From Populus alba (Eukaryota; Streptophyta; Magnoliopsida; Malpighiales; Salicaceae), in assembly GCF_005239225.2 (NCBI RefSeq), contig NC_133293.1, positions 6,014,001 through 6,078,000 on the forward strand: a stretch of 64,000 bases of DNA. Direction: 5' to 3'. Below are positions 40,101 to 52,112 of the stretch, piece by piece. A program made the position numbers and the translations under genes. Position 1 is the stretch's first letter. Each line of letters starts with the position of its first letter. The notes beneath the pieces are model-generated. The model did not search any database, was not told the DNA's origin, and worked only from the letters and a program-made list of their open reading frames with translations.

Positions 40101-43100
40101 AAACATGTCAGCTTTCTTGTCTCTTTTAAGTGACATTGTTTAATTCATCAGAACATACATTCAGAGATCTGACATTTGAAAGCTATTTTGTACTAGAGCT
40201 TTTGAATGCCTGAACTATTAGAGCTAAGTACCTGTAAAAAATATTGGCAATGTCATTGCTTTTATATTAAACTTTACAATTTTTATGCGAAAGTAATTTG
40301 AAAATGATTTGATGGATCTTGACCGAGGCAGCTCAGCTTTATTAGTGTAAGATTTTGCCCATGATTTTTATCTTGAGAAAAATCAGGAATTAAAATAAAT
40401 AGCTACATGTGTGATACGGGATTTCAATATTGTTTTAGTGGTGGTGGTTTAAGAATTGAGTTGATTAAAAACACCTTGTTTTCTTAAAAGAAAAAAATTC
40501 TAGGGAAAACTTTTGGCTATATTTGGTAATTTCTTGAAGTTTTTGCTTCGAAATGTTTTATAGTTGAATGCCCAATTATGCCTGCACCGTCTCCATTCAC
40601 ATTCATTCATAACTCATCTTCCCTTTTATATGCAGGGGAGTGACAAGGAATCATTTTTTGTCAAATTCAGAAGGTGGTGGAAAGGTGTCAATATATTTGA
40701 AAAGGCTTACATACTTATTCCCATACATGATGAGTAAGTTATCTATGTTAATTTTAACTGCTTTACCAATTCTTCCCTTATTTCTGATTGCATATTGCTG
40801 CTTATAAGGAGAAATGTAGTCTGTGATTGCAAGATTATTGCTCTTATATCTTTCGTATTTGTAAGATTGAAATTAGTCTAGTCAGTAGTTAACTGACTTT
40901 TTATGTGAGGATTTCTTTGTGGTTACTAGTAAACTCCATGTGAGTGGAGAAGCTCCTCATTCCCACACTGGTAAATTCAAACTATTCAGGCAAGGATTCA
41001 AACCTGAGATATGCACCTCAACAGCATCCATTAAACTAAACCCATGGGACTATAGTTACTTGACCATCCAGTTGAAGGATTTAAAATTCTTTAATTAATG
41101 CTGTTAGGCCCCCCTTGGGTGTTAGGTGCAAGGCACCAAGCCAAAATGCCTTTTAAGGCCAGGTCTAGAGGTGCTTAAAAGAGTGCCTAGATGAATCAGC
41201 ATCTTTTTCATTATATCTATTAGAATATGGTTTTGTAATGCATTTATTTGGTATTTTTGTTATGCCTTAGTATTATTTTGGTAAGTCAGCTGAAAGGGAA
41301 GGCATTTATGCCAAGTTGAGAACTTTGAAAGATCATAAAGGATAAAGAAAAAAAAGAAGAAAAGAAGGATGGAAAAGGAAGAAAAGAAAAGGAACCACCA
41401 CTCAAAAATGAAGGAAGACAAAAAGGCACCAATATCCACCCCATATGATGGTAGTAATTGTATCGTTAGGAAATATAAAAGAACGATGAAAAGGGAAGAG
41501 AAGAAAAGGCACCAATATCCACCCCATATGATGGTAGTAATTGTATCGTTAGGAAATATAAAAGAACGATGAAAAGGGAAGAGAAGAAAAGGCACCAATA
41601 TCCACCCCATATGATGGTAGTAATTTTATCCTTAGGAAATCTAATGTTAGGTATCCCGTATAATTTAATATTTTCTTAATCGAGTGTAATGGGCATGATG
41701 ATACAATTTTTGGAACTTAGAGAAGTTCTCAATTTGTTTTTTGGTTATTATGCCTTTTCAGAGAGAGTAAATAGTAAAAAAGAACGGACTATTTTATTTC
41801 CATCTTTATTGGTTTGATGTGTAACATTCTAAAATGATAGATTGGAATAATCTGGCGATGAACACTGGCCACCTTTCTATTGGGATGGTTTGCTCCTTCA
41901 TCCAAAACAAAAAACAACAAAAGTTGATTTGGATAAATGGTGACTAGAAAAGGAATTGGATATTGGCACAATAGGAGTCATCTTATACATGAGTAGTTGA
42001 GACTGAATACATTTGTTTAAGGTCATTAGCCAGCGATGCCTCTCCCTCCAGCATAGGAAGATCCAGGCAGGATAATCAGGTTATGAACATTTTTCTTTTT
42101 CTTTCTTTGTTTTTATGTTGTGCATTTTCGTATAAAGTTGCCCCTTTGCAGACTCGAACCTATTGCACTTATGATTGATAACCTGTATCGCTGCCATTGG
42201 AATAGATAATGGCTGATCTTTGTATGCACTGTACAGATGCATATTTGTTAACATGCTTGCTCATGTGAAATGTGTATCAGTGTCTTTTATTATGAAATAA
42301 CAGCAAAAAGTATGTACTAGTGTTCAGTATTATTATAGTGCTATCTCATGTCAGTGGTTGGTGCCTAGTGCCCAACCAAAAGAGATGCCATCTTCTCCCT
42401 GCCTTTTCTCTCATCTGGTAAAAATCATTTCTCACCTGTTTCACAAATTTTTGTTGTCTTTCATGTATCCAGTCTTCATTGGAGCTTGGTGATTATATGT
42501 TTCCCGGATAAGAAAGATGAATCAGGACCAATTATTCTTCATTTAGATTCATTGGGATTTCATTGTAGCAGTACAGTATTTTCTAACATTAAAAGGTGAG
42601 ACAGGAAAGTCCTTCCAAGCAGTAGAGTTGTTTTCATAACTAACCTCTTGCTGAAGTAATGTAACAGTCTGTACCTTGTTTCTATGAATGTCTTTTTTAT
42701 TGGGTTTGTTCAGGAAAGGGACTAATAGTGTTGTTGCGAACTTAAAATTCTTTTTGATAATCATTATTGAGAAAGAAGTACCTTTGAACTGTAGCTGCAG
42801 AAAATTACGGTGGGAATTACTTCATTTTTCTATGTTCAAAGGTTGAGCATGTGAGAAGCATTGGGAACTATTATGATAATGGGAAAGAACTATAAATTAA
42901 AGCTTTGTTGTAATGCCTTGTTAGAATGCTGTAAATTCAAATCCTAATGAATGGTGTTACTTGTGTGCTGCAGCTATTTGAAAGAAGAATGGAGGTTTAT
43001 GAATCAAGAAGTTGTTCCTACAGATTTTCCAATTCCAGATAGAATATGGAAACATCTAGATCGTAGAATTGAGGACAAAATCATTGCGGTGAGTTTATAT

Positions 43101-45532
43101 AGAAAATGCCCCAAGTGTTGTGTTGTGTCATGGTCATTTCCCTTGAATGGTATTTATGCCTTAATATGACCATGGGTATTCCTTAAAACTTTTGCCCATT
43201 TGTACAGTCTCCCCAGTTTGCATAATGGAGGGGGTAATGTTAATTGGATTTTCTTTATCTTTGAATCTTGATGAGAGAACCTCAAGATCTTTGGCTGCAT
43301 ATACAACTTGTTTGGAACCAAATCATATGTGTAATTGAATTCAATTCCACATGTAATTTGAATTCATTTGATAACTTATTACAATTCTTATGTCTGGAAT
43401 AAAATACTAAACCACAGAATTAAATTCAGTTATACTGTTTGGAATACACGTGGAAATGAATTGAATTAACAATCTTGACAATTTTGCTCTGAATTAAAAA
43501 AAAAAAAATTGTTACAAAGACATATATTTATTTTGCCCTTAATTCTGTTATTTTATATTTTTATTTATAAATTTACATCTTGTATTTACATTTATATAAT
43601 TGTTTATCGACTATTTATCATTGTTTCTCATTGTGGTTTTTCTTCTTTTTAGTAAAAGTTTGGTGATTGTTTTGGGCTATATAGAAGAGATTAATTAACA
43701 ATGATCAACATTTTTTAGTTCTTAGATCAACGAGCCTAATAGTATGACCCATTCGCTTGTTGTGTGCATAAAATACAACATGTTCCTATAAAAGAAAGCT
43801 AAATTATTATTTTTAGAGAGTTTTCTTTGTTGTTCGTATCATTAAAAGGACCAATTGTTATTTAAGAGACTAAATTAAATTATATTGTTGATGTTGTCCA
43901 AAATTAAATTGTATTGTTGATGTTGTCAAGAATTTTTCTAAATCTTGAAGTCATAATTTAATTAGAGAATAATAATTGATTTGTACTTTATTGTTATTTA
44001 ATTTGAATGACATCGCTATTTAAAAGGAAAAACAAATGTTCTATTCAGTTACCATATGATTAGCATCCACAAGGACCACAACAAACACATTAGTTCTCTT
44101 AATAATATATCAAGAGAACAGAACAAAAGAAGAGGAGGGCAGCAAATCATTTGAAGAAATAGGTGTTGATGAATATTTTTGGAATATTATTTTCATTGTT
44201 GATGAATATTATTCTCCCCTCTGATTTGCTTTTGCCTTTTTCTTATGATTTGAATTCTAGTACCCTCATAAGGGTTTCAGATACAGAAATTGATTTAACC
44301 TTTGGAATTGAATTCAATTCCAAGGGTTCCAAACAGCCTATATCCTTAACTTCTGTATCTTCTCTGCCAGGCTTGATTGTAGAGTGTGGTTTCTGAAGGT
44401 TGTGGATTTTGTTTTTGTGCAAATCTTTCCTTGACGCCTATACCAACCCCAGATCATGTGTGGTTTTGTTCTCTCTTGCTAATCACATTTGGAAAGCTAG
44501 GGTGATTTTCAAAGTTGAGGCTTTTGTTTTGACTATAGTCCTTATTAACCCTAATGATTTACTTAGGAGGTCCAAGGAAGCATCTTTCCTGGATGTCCTT
44601 TAAATGTTATTGCTGTGATGAAAAGTCATACCTATCTTTTTCAACATTGTTCTTTGAGTGGGACAGGCTTTGTTTCTATGTAGAAAGAATTGTAAGAATC
44701 TGTGAATTCTGATGTTGTGCAATGTTTTGCATGCATGTGGACAGAACAGGAATTTCGATATCATCAGTCATTGAGACAAATATTGCTGAGTAGAAATTTT
44801 TTCTTGCATTGTTATTATGTTTTGCTCCAAGATCTTGGGGTGGCGTCTCATTAGCTGATATTTAGTGTTGTTGGAGAGCAGTATTTACTGTTTCTCCAAT
44901 GGTTTTACATTCTTTCCATACAATGATTTTCTTCTTGAAAAAATGTAAAACATCTATAAACTTTTACCTGCTTGGCGTGGGTGGGTGATTGGTGATTTAG
45001 TTCCCGAAAGTTGTTGGCCTTTTACTCCTCAATTGTCTTGCGGATATGTGGTAGTTCTTTTCTTTTTTTTTATTCAATTGGATGTGTGAATTTGGAGCTC
45101 CATTAATGAAGTAGACACATTTTTCCCTCTCTCATTTCTTTAATGGTTGGTTTGAACTTCACCTCACTACATCCCATTACTAAATTTCCTACCAGGTGCC
45201 CCAGCAGAAAAATGACTATGATTGTGGCCTCTTTGTACTTTTCTTCATGGAGCGCTTCATTCAAGAGGCTCCTGAGAGGCTGAAAAAGAGAGATCTGGCA
45301 ATGGTAATTCCTCCCAACCCAGACTTGAATGAATAATTTCAACAATGTAGTTTAACTCCTTGATTCAATATATGTTACGTTTCAGTTTGGCAAGAAGTGG
45401 TTCAGACCTGAAGAGGCCTCTGATTTAAGAAAGAAAATCAGGGCTATACTTATGGATGAGTTTCAAAATGCGTTTAAGAGTGGTCATATTTCAGAATCTT
45501 CTTCTTTGTCTTCAGGTGGGGATCCTCCCTAA
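34161..45532 (+). CDS. ULP1D: OTS1/OTS2-class SUMO protease (peptidase C48), 14 exons
   Basis: Cysteine protease that removes SUMO from proteins, expected to be nuclear. Exons: 34161-34481, 34592-34634, 34729-34817, 34918-35183, 35781-35829, 37386-37462, 37560-37592, 37694-37789, 39959-40061, 40636-40733, 42473-42595, 42974-43088, 45196-45303, 45386-45532. All introns are GT-AG and the frame is kept throughout; product 555 aa, close to the plant OTS proteins. The N-terminal half is charged and low in structure, with a D-L-D-S-N-W-D start region and basic stretches (about residues 175-185). The C48 domain occupies about 310-525: His394 in L-H-W-S, Asp417 in H-L-D-S-L-G, oxyanion Gln475 and catalytic Cys481 in Q-Q-K-N-D-Y-D-C-G. 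I chose the Met of M-G-E-E-K over the in-frame Met at 34122 because homologues start there; 34122 remains possible. ULP1D rather than ULP1C is suggested by the neighbour gene. Confidence 0.92.
35850..35861 (+). repeat. Poly-C tract in intron 5
   Basis: Twelve consecutive C residues shortly after a splice donor; a shorter C run occurs at about 38409-38416 in intron 8. Confidence 0.9.
41425..41640 (+). repeat. 83-bp minisatellite in intron 10 of the SUMO protease gene
   Basis: Units start at 41425, 41508 and 41591, each beginning GGCACCAATATCCACCCCAT. The first two 83-bp units appear identical; the third is partial with two substitutions before it diverges near 41630-41640. Near identity indicates recent duplication. 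Confidence 0.95.
43309..44335. mobile_element. TIR DNA element in intron 12 of the SUMO protease gene
   Basis: The left end TGTTTGGAACC (43309-43319) is the inverse complement of the right end GGTTCCAAACA (44325-44335), and both ends are followed inward by the palindrome-containing AATTGAATTCAATTCCA. The 1.03-kb interior is AT-rich and has no transposase. This fits a non-autonomous hAT- or Harbinger-like element; I could not settle the target duplication and therefore the superfamily. Confidence 0.7.
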
Positions 45533-46200
45533 ATTTGGGGTTCATATGGGGCTATTAGTTTTTCGAGATCGGGTGGTTTATCTACCTGTGGTTTGCATTT
45601 TAAATGCTACATTACGCGTGCAAAAGATGCTCGTGTATAGCCAGGGTAATTGGGTTCAGAGAAAGCGAAATAGCTAACATGTCTTGGTTGTTTACCACTG
45701 ATCAGTTACCAGTTTGAATCCCAGTTTAATCGATTCACCAAATGTACAGAAGGAGAAGGGATTTGAATGGTGCTGCTTTATTTTTCATGGTGGTGCTGTG
45801 TCCACCTAACATCCTTTGTGACTCTTTTTGTTTTGCTTGCCTTTTAGGACTTGTAATTAGTTAAACGCCACTGGATGCCAATGCATTGCCTTGCATGCAA
45901 ACAATATGAAAGTAGAAAAGAATACAATGATATCTAGGGGCTTTTGAGCTTGATGGAAATGCAGGTTTTAGTTTCAATGCGCAACCACTTCAGTCTGAGT
46001 TGAATGTGATGACCGGAGAAGGGAAAAAGATGATGCCGTCGTAGCCTGCTGGGGTGGATTTGATTATTTGTTTTTAATTTACTACCTGAATTCATGCTCC
46101 AAGATGTAAAACTGAAGGACATACCTATTGGCAATAATCAAATGGTAGAGATTACTGGTTCTGTAGTAGTAGCTAAGCTGTAACAAAATGACAGGTCATG
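45533..46200 (+). other. Likely 3' UTR and downstream flank of the SUMO protease gene
   Basis: Non-coding but of near-gene base composition. The transcript end cannot be fixed from sequence alone. Confidence 0.35.
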
Positions 46201-46713
46201 CCAGGTCCGCCTGTCTTATCCACGGTTCATCCATGTTCGCTAACAGTGATGACAACAGCACGATGGGACTCAAACCCTGACAACAAGCCTCGAGCTAAGC
46301 AGGAGAGGATGGCCGGCCAGAGACGCATGCATGGTTATCTTCCAAGGCGTACGGCTTTGCAATCTATCCCAAAGCCACAAACTCGGAACAAAAACGCCAA
46401 CTCAGTTTTCTTCCGAGCAATCTGCAACTGAATTTTGAGGCCTGCGTCAAATGTGAAAGGATAAGTTCATGTCATAGACAATATCAGAGACCAGACAATA
46501 AAATGTTTTGCATCAATAACTTTCCCACGAACCCTCGAAGCATATGCAAATTGATAAGAACAGTTCTAGGACTATCATCTAATGAACCAGAGAATTTTGC
46601 ACCAAGTATCCTTTGCATCTCGTCAGATTACCTAGCTAGCTGCAAGTTCTTAATTAACTTTGCGATGCCTTCGTTGCTTGCTTTCTGAAAATACAATCAC
46701 CAGCTCAAAAAAA

Positions 46714-46714
<1 letters not shown>

Positions 46715-46748
<34 letters not shown>
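46715..46748. repeat. (TA)n microsatellite
   Basis: About 17 TA dinucleotides. Confidence 0.95.
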
Positions 46749-46752
<4 letters not shown>

Positions 46753-46842
46753 AAAAAAAACACCCTAATGGAAACTAAAATCAATGTAAAAAAAATGACA
46801 AGAAAAAACCCATTCCCAATGATTGAAATGTAAAAACAATTT

Positions 46843-46869
46843 TCATCATCATCATCATCATCATCATCC
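46843..46869. repeat. (TCA)n microsatellite
   Basis: Nine TCA trinucleotides; read on the minus strand this gives an artificial run of Asp codons. Confidence 0.95.
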
Positions 46870-48499
46870 ACCAACAGGTCAGAGTATGATAGAATATTCA
46901 CTTGATAATGAAACTCTCCTATCATGTGTGTTTGTTTCTGTACTAGTTTTCTTTTTTCCATTTGGAAAAGGTACGTACAAGTTCCAAAATAAAAGCACTG
47001 TGGAATAGGACACGACAGCAGCAATCACAACAGCCTTGGGTGATTCTTCTCAGTACAGCTCTTCTAACCTCTGGTGATTCCTCTTCCTATCAGGAGTTGC
47101 ATGAAGCCATGTACATGTGCTTTCATTCCATGTCTTTAGCTGAAAATTTTCAAAAGCCTCAGAAACTGTTTTCACTGTATGATGATGTCCATGCATTGAT
47201 TTATCAGAAGATAGCAAATGCAAAATAAATTAATGATTTAAAAAAATCTAAATGTTTGTTACAAACCAGCTTGGGTTTCTTAGCAGACACCCTCACATTC
47301 CTATCTTCACAAAAAAGACTGATGTGATGATCACGTATAGGGTTCTTTGTCAGCTTTTTGTATCTCTATTCTGACATAACATAGCTTGGTTCAAAAGTGT
47401 AATCCAAGAATGATATTACAACAAGCAACATCGAAAGATTTTGAAACATCAGTCATTGATTAGCTTCCAGCCTCTATTTATGAAAACAAAAGATTGTAAG
47501 GAAACAATTTAAAACAAAATTATAAGAGTTCTACTTTTCTGTGCTACACTTATACAATGCAGACCATGAATAATCTTGAGATTCATTCTCATCTTTAGTC
47601 TTGCAAGACAAAAAAATTCCTAGGAAAAACACTTGAAACTAAGCACATTGGAAGTGAAATTTTATGCTTGGAAAATTTGATTGTGGATGTTGAAACACAT
47701 GCATGAAGAAAAGAACACAATCAAATTTAAAGTTGCAGAAGCCAACATTAAAGAACAAATTCCATAATAAACATAATTTGTCTTTGTCCTCCTTACCTTT
47801 TAAGAGGGTTATTTCTTCCCCGTGTCAAATCAGTTTTCACATTGGACACAACAATATCTTTTTTTAATGTCAAATTACCATTTCCCTGATTAAAAAAATC
47901 ACTCTTTCAAGGAAATTTTTCTAATGCTCTGTAGAAGAAAATACTAGCATACAACATATATTATATTTGCATTATCTATTTTGGACCTAGGAACAAATAA
48001 TATCCTGAGTAGTGTTGTCTTTGAAGTGTTCTAGCTTGTCAAAACCCATTGTAGGACTTACAAAATATAACAAATTTCCCTGATATGTACTACAACAGGT
48101 ATATATGTATCCTTTTAGTTGAAAAAAAACTGAAAAAAAAGGATAGGTATGCTCCCAAAACACTATTGATTAAAATTTGATATATTCAAGAATGAGATTA
48201 TTTGATATTTAGATAGTGCTTAATCACGTGTTCATATCAATATTTATTTCTCCATAGCTCAAGAAGTATGTGATTGTCGGTAGAAGTCATGATACTTGCA
48301 AAACAGTCTTTATGAGTTTAGAGACTCTTCGATAATAAAGTTAATGATTTTTAAATAGAAGGAACATAATAAATAAAAGAAAAGAGCTTTAAATTCCACG
48401 AAGAAGGATGTTTGTTCTTGTTTTTGGTATGATGAATGCTCTAAGAGTTAAGTTATAGGTGTTTGGAGGGTTAAAATTGTAAACTTTTTACCCAAGTGA

Positions 48500-49060
48500 T
48501 TTAGGTGGTATTTATACTTCTTGAACTTTATAATTTTAATGGAGTTGAAGGACTGGAGAGTAATTTTTTTTATATGACATTAATGATGGATAAAAATCAT
48601 TTATACATCATTAATAAGATGAAAATATGATAGGTTATTGGGAGACCTTCCATACACCTATAGGTATAGAGAAATGATTATTTCTGACTTTTTATACATC
48701 TACAGGTGTAAGGAGATGATTATATTCCTGAAATGAACATGTCATGCAAATAATCTTTAGATAGAACTTTATGGTCCTAACATGGATCTCTAAGAGCAAT
48801 TAGGTCTGGCACATAGTCAAACTTAAGGGAGATAGGTCTGGCAATTCATCAGACTTATAGTTGAACCCAAATATATTGAGTTTGAAACTTGTCAGACATA
48901 TGATGTCCTGAGCTCAGCCCATGAATAAACCCAAGTATATTGGGTCTAGCAAGTTGTCAAATTCACAATACCTTAGACTCAGCTCGTAACTAGACCTAAG
49001 TATGTTGTGTTCAGGCTCTTTCAAAATATAAAAATGTTGAGTCAAAAAGTTTGACTTAAT
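48500..49060 (+). repeat. LTR-like repeat, copy A, with ~65-bp tandem units
   Basis: Aligns by eye with 50640-51240: shared words include ACACCTATAGGT, GAGAAATG(A/G)TTATTTCT, TATGGTCCTAACATGGAT and CAATTAGGTCT. From about 48800 to 49020 there are roughly three tandem units of the type CCCAAGTATATTGGGTCT...CTCAGCTC. A TATA-like TTTATACTTC lies near 48511. Boundaries are approximate. Confidence 0.65.
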
Positions 49061-50162
49061 AATTGCACCTAAGTCCTTATGTATTTGATGCATAAGGACT
49101 TGAAAAATCTTTTGGAAGACAACTGGTCAGGTTTGTTAAAGAGAGGCAAAATGATCTTTTTGAGAAAACCGTTTGGCAATATACGTTTAGCCTTTCTAAG
49201 GTGATGATGTGATGCCACGTGTTCTTCGTGCATTGGAGATACAAGGTAATGACTTATATAAACTTTATTCATTTTTAATTTCATTTTTTATTATTGCCAT
49301 AATTTATCTCTATATTTTCTATGATATGAGCCTTATAGGGAGATCAAGTTTCTTCATTTCGTGCATAAGAATCGTCTTCTTCTAGGTAAACACAGAAATC
49401 ACACTTCACCTCTTCTTTTTTGTTTTAAATTTTCTTAAGAATGATTTCTGGAAAAGACAAGAAAATCATATCTTTTGAGATAGATTTTAGTTTGAGGCCT
49501 AAAACTATAAGTACTCATCAAGGATCTACAATCATTAGAATATGTCCTAGATCTGAAAACAGTGCTACTCAACCCTCTTCCACTAGAAAAAGGGAATGAG
49601 ATTGTTCCTCAAGAGGCTTCAAATTTTAAGGGACAACTAAGGTTACACAGAATGCCTCCATATGAAGCAGAGAGTACAGTGTATACAAATAGGTGACCTT
49701 AGTTAATGCTAAATAACCAGGGGACTATATGATCTTGTTGCCTTAAACTAATGATCAGGTCACCAACAAACTGTGAAGGATAATATTATCATTATTGCAC
49801 CTATGTGTATGTACGAGTTTGGATACTCGTTTCCTTTAGAATGATTTTTAAGGGATTTTTTTTGTTACTTCAACTTGATTTCTACTTAGCTCAACCCCAA
49901 TAAGTAGACTGTTTTGTCTAAATTTAACAAATTGATGAGAATCTTCAAGGAGGAACCCACAATTAGGGTTTTTAAAAACTATTATTTTTTAACTAGCAAT
50001 GCAGAAGGAAGGCCTTTCATTCTCTAGTTCTTCACCTTTTTCCATTAGGCCAAGAGAGCCTATGAAAGATACATTCCGAGGAAAACCTGCTCATGCAAAG
50101 AAGTTGAGGGGAAAAAATAGGTGATAGTAAGATTTGATGGTATGGCTAGACGTTGGGATTGG
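49061..50162 (+). pseudogene. Degenerate retrotransposon coding region (putative gypsy-type transposon domain)
   Basis: From 49441 an ATG opens a short frame, and about 49797-50030 translates in one frame to sequence resembling the plant domain named putative gypsy-type transposon (Transposase_28): M-C-M-Y-E-F-G-Y-S-F-P-L, then F-L-R-D-F-F, L-N-P-N-K, and later Y-Y-F-L-T-S-N-A-E-G-R-P-F. Several in-frame stops interrupt it. The region lies between two copies of an LTR-like repeat, which fits a decayed LTR element. The family assignment rests on pattern memory. Confidence 0.5.
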
Positions 50163-51240
50163 TGTCATAACCCGATTTTTGACCTCATTTTATCAATAGT
50201 TTTCAAAAACAAAACAAAAAAACAAAAAAAAAAATCCAAAAACTATATTTTTGACATATTTACATCATTTTCAACATATTTAATGTCTTTTCAAAAGAAT
50301 TCAAAATTCAAAAATTTGTTTTCAACACGTTCAACTATTAACGCGCCCATTTCAAAATCATTGTTTATTTTGCTCATCAAATCAATGTTGATGTTGTATT
50401 TTTTAAAAATATCAAAATAAAAAAAAATTTTAAAAAAAAAAACACACACACACACACACACGGATAAGGGGATCAAAAATGCAAAGGAAAAAAAAAAAGA
50501 ACTAATGGGAGGGAAAAGGACAAAAAAAAGACAAAAAAAAAAGGAATTTAATGAAAGCATTAGCCAAGAAAAAAAAAATTAGTTAGAGCACCAGAGAAAA
50601 AAAAAAAAAAAAAAAGCTAAACACAATTCTTCTCTAGATGGCATTAATGAGGAATAAGAATCTCTTATACATCTTTAATGAGATAGAAATATGGAAGGTC
50701 CTTTAAAGACTTTTCATACACTTACAAGTGTGGAGAAATGGTTATTTCTATTTTTTTTTATACACCTATAGGTGTAGAAAGATGATTATTCCTAATATGA
50801 ACAGGTCATGTCAATAATATTTAAAGAAAACTATATGGTCCTAACATGGATGTTTAAGACCAATTAGGTCTAGCAATTCATCAAACCCATAATGCCCTGG
50901 GTCAGCTCATGGATGAACCCAAGAATACTAGGTTTAGCAACTTACCAAACCCACAGTGCTTTAGGCTTATCTCGTGGTTAAACCTAAGTATATTGGGTCT
51001 GGCAACTTGCTAGATCTATTGTGCTCTAGGCTCAGCTCATAGCTAAACCCAAGTATATATTGGGTCTAACAACTTGTCACCCCATAATGTCTTATGCTCA
51101 GCTCATTGCTGACCTAAGTATATTAGGTTTAGCATCTTGTTAGATTCACGGTGTTTTAGGCTTAGATTGTGGCTAAACCAAAGTCTGTTGGGTTTAGGAT
51201 ATTTCAAAACATAAAAATATTAAGTCAAACATACTAACTC
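50163..51240 (+). repeat. LTR-like repeat, copy B, with ~65-bp tandem units
   Basis: Begins with TGTCATAACCCGATTTTTGA, which looks like an LTR start, continues through A-rich low-complexity DNA with an AC microsatellite (50442-50461), and from 50640 aligns with copy A. About five tandem units of roughly 65 bp cover 50862-51200; each has AACC(C/T)AAGTATATTGGGTCT followed by a GCTCAGCTC-like word. Only the right part matches copy A clearly, so the two copies may not be the pair of one element. Confidence 0.6.
50442..50461. repeat. (AC)n microsatellite
   Basis: Ten AC dinucleotides within an A-rich stretch. Confidence 0.95.
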
Positions 51241-52057
51241 ATCAACTTCAATTGAGGCTATAAAACCTTTATTCTAATAATAAATTTGGATATTAAGTAT
51301 AGATCTCTTTTTCTAAAGGTCATGAATAAATCTCTAGCTTTATTTAGCTCTTGATCATAATATATTTCGATGGTTTTCAAGCATTAGTACCATCAATATA
51401 AAATCAAAGCATCAATGGCAAGTTTGATTGATGTTTGCAACCTATAATAATTAAAATTTCATTTGGGTCTTGAAATTTTTAGGAAATTTTAGCATGATCA
51501 TCCTCTTTTACCAAGGAATATACAACCATCAATTTTATTACCTAAAAAGGAAATTGTGAATATGTTGCATTTTCCCAATTGGATAGAGATTCAACAAAAC
51601 AAACTTGTGTTTTCTATGAAGAATTCTGAACATATTAGCACTTTTCTTTTGCATGTGTATAGATTCTTCGATGAAGATTAGCATGAGAGGAAAACAACCT
51701 AGAGATTATAAGATTTGATGAAAAACATGGAGAATTAATTAAAGAATACAATGCCTACCAGTAAAAATGGAAATAGAATTTCAACGTGTTATGTGTGGAA
51801 ACAAATGGCAACAATGACAGCAAGATCAAAGATTGTTGCATAAAAGTCTAAGATGGTTCCATGCTGACATAAAAATTGAGTTTATGTTATACATATTATA
51901 ACACCATCAGTGAAACCTTTTCGCCTTGACATAATAAACTTAGCTAAACATAATGAAGAAGAGAAACATGAATAAACAAGAAGAGAGCATGATTATATAA
52001 GTATAGTAAAGGAAATGAAAGACATAAACATGAAATTAATAAAAACAAAACTTAAGC

Positions 52058-52112
<55 letters not shown>

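Larger units (their letters stand above)
46201..48499. other. Intergenic DNA with microsatellites
   Basis: No gene I can support. It holds a TA microsatellite (46715-46748) and a TCA/CAT run (46843-46869). A plus-strand open frame at 46962-47228 has normal-looking composition but no recognisable motif or splice context, so it is not called. Confidence 0.45.

Noticed and set aside
41260..41610. Minus-strand repetitive frame in the SUMO protease intron
   Set aside because: Translation of the 83-bp minisatellite; 83 is not a multiple of three and the frame is opportunistic.
46650..47024. Minus-strand frame with an Asp run and an Ile-Tyr run
   Set aside because: The runs come from the TCA and TA microsatellites; no protein family features.
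46962..47228. Plus-strand 88-residue frame as a small gene
   Set aside because: Composition is normal but there is no recognisable motif, splice context or start-site support.
50121..50560. Frames on both strands in the A-rich part of LTR-like copy B
   Set aside because: Low-complexity composition (Lys/Asn or Phe/Leu) from A/T tracts and the AC microsatellite.
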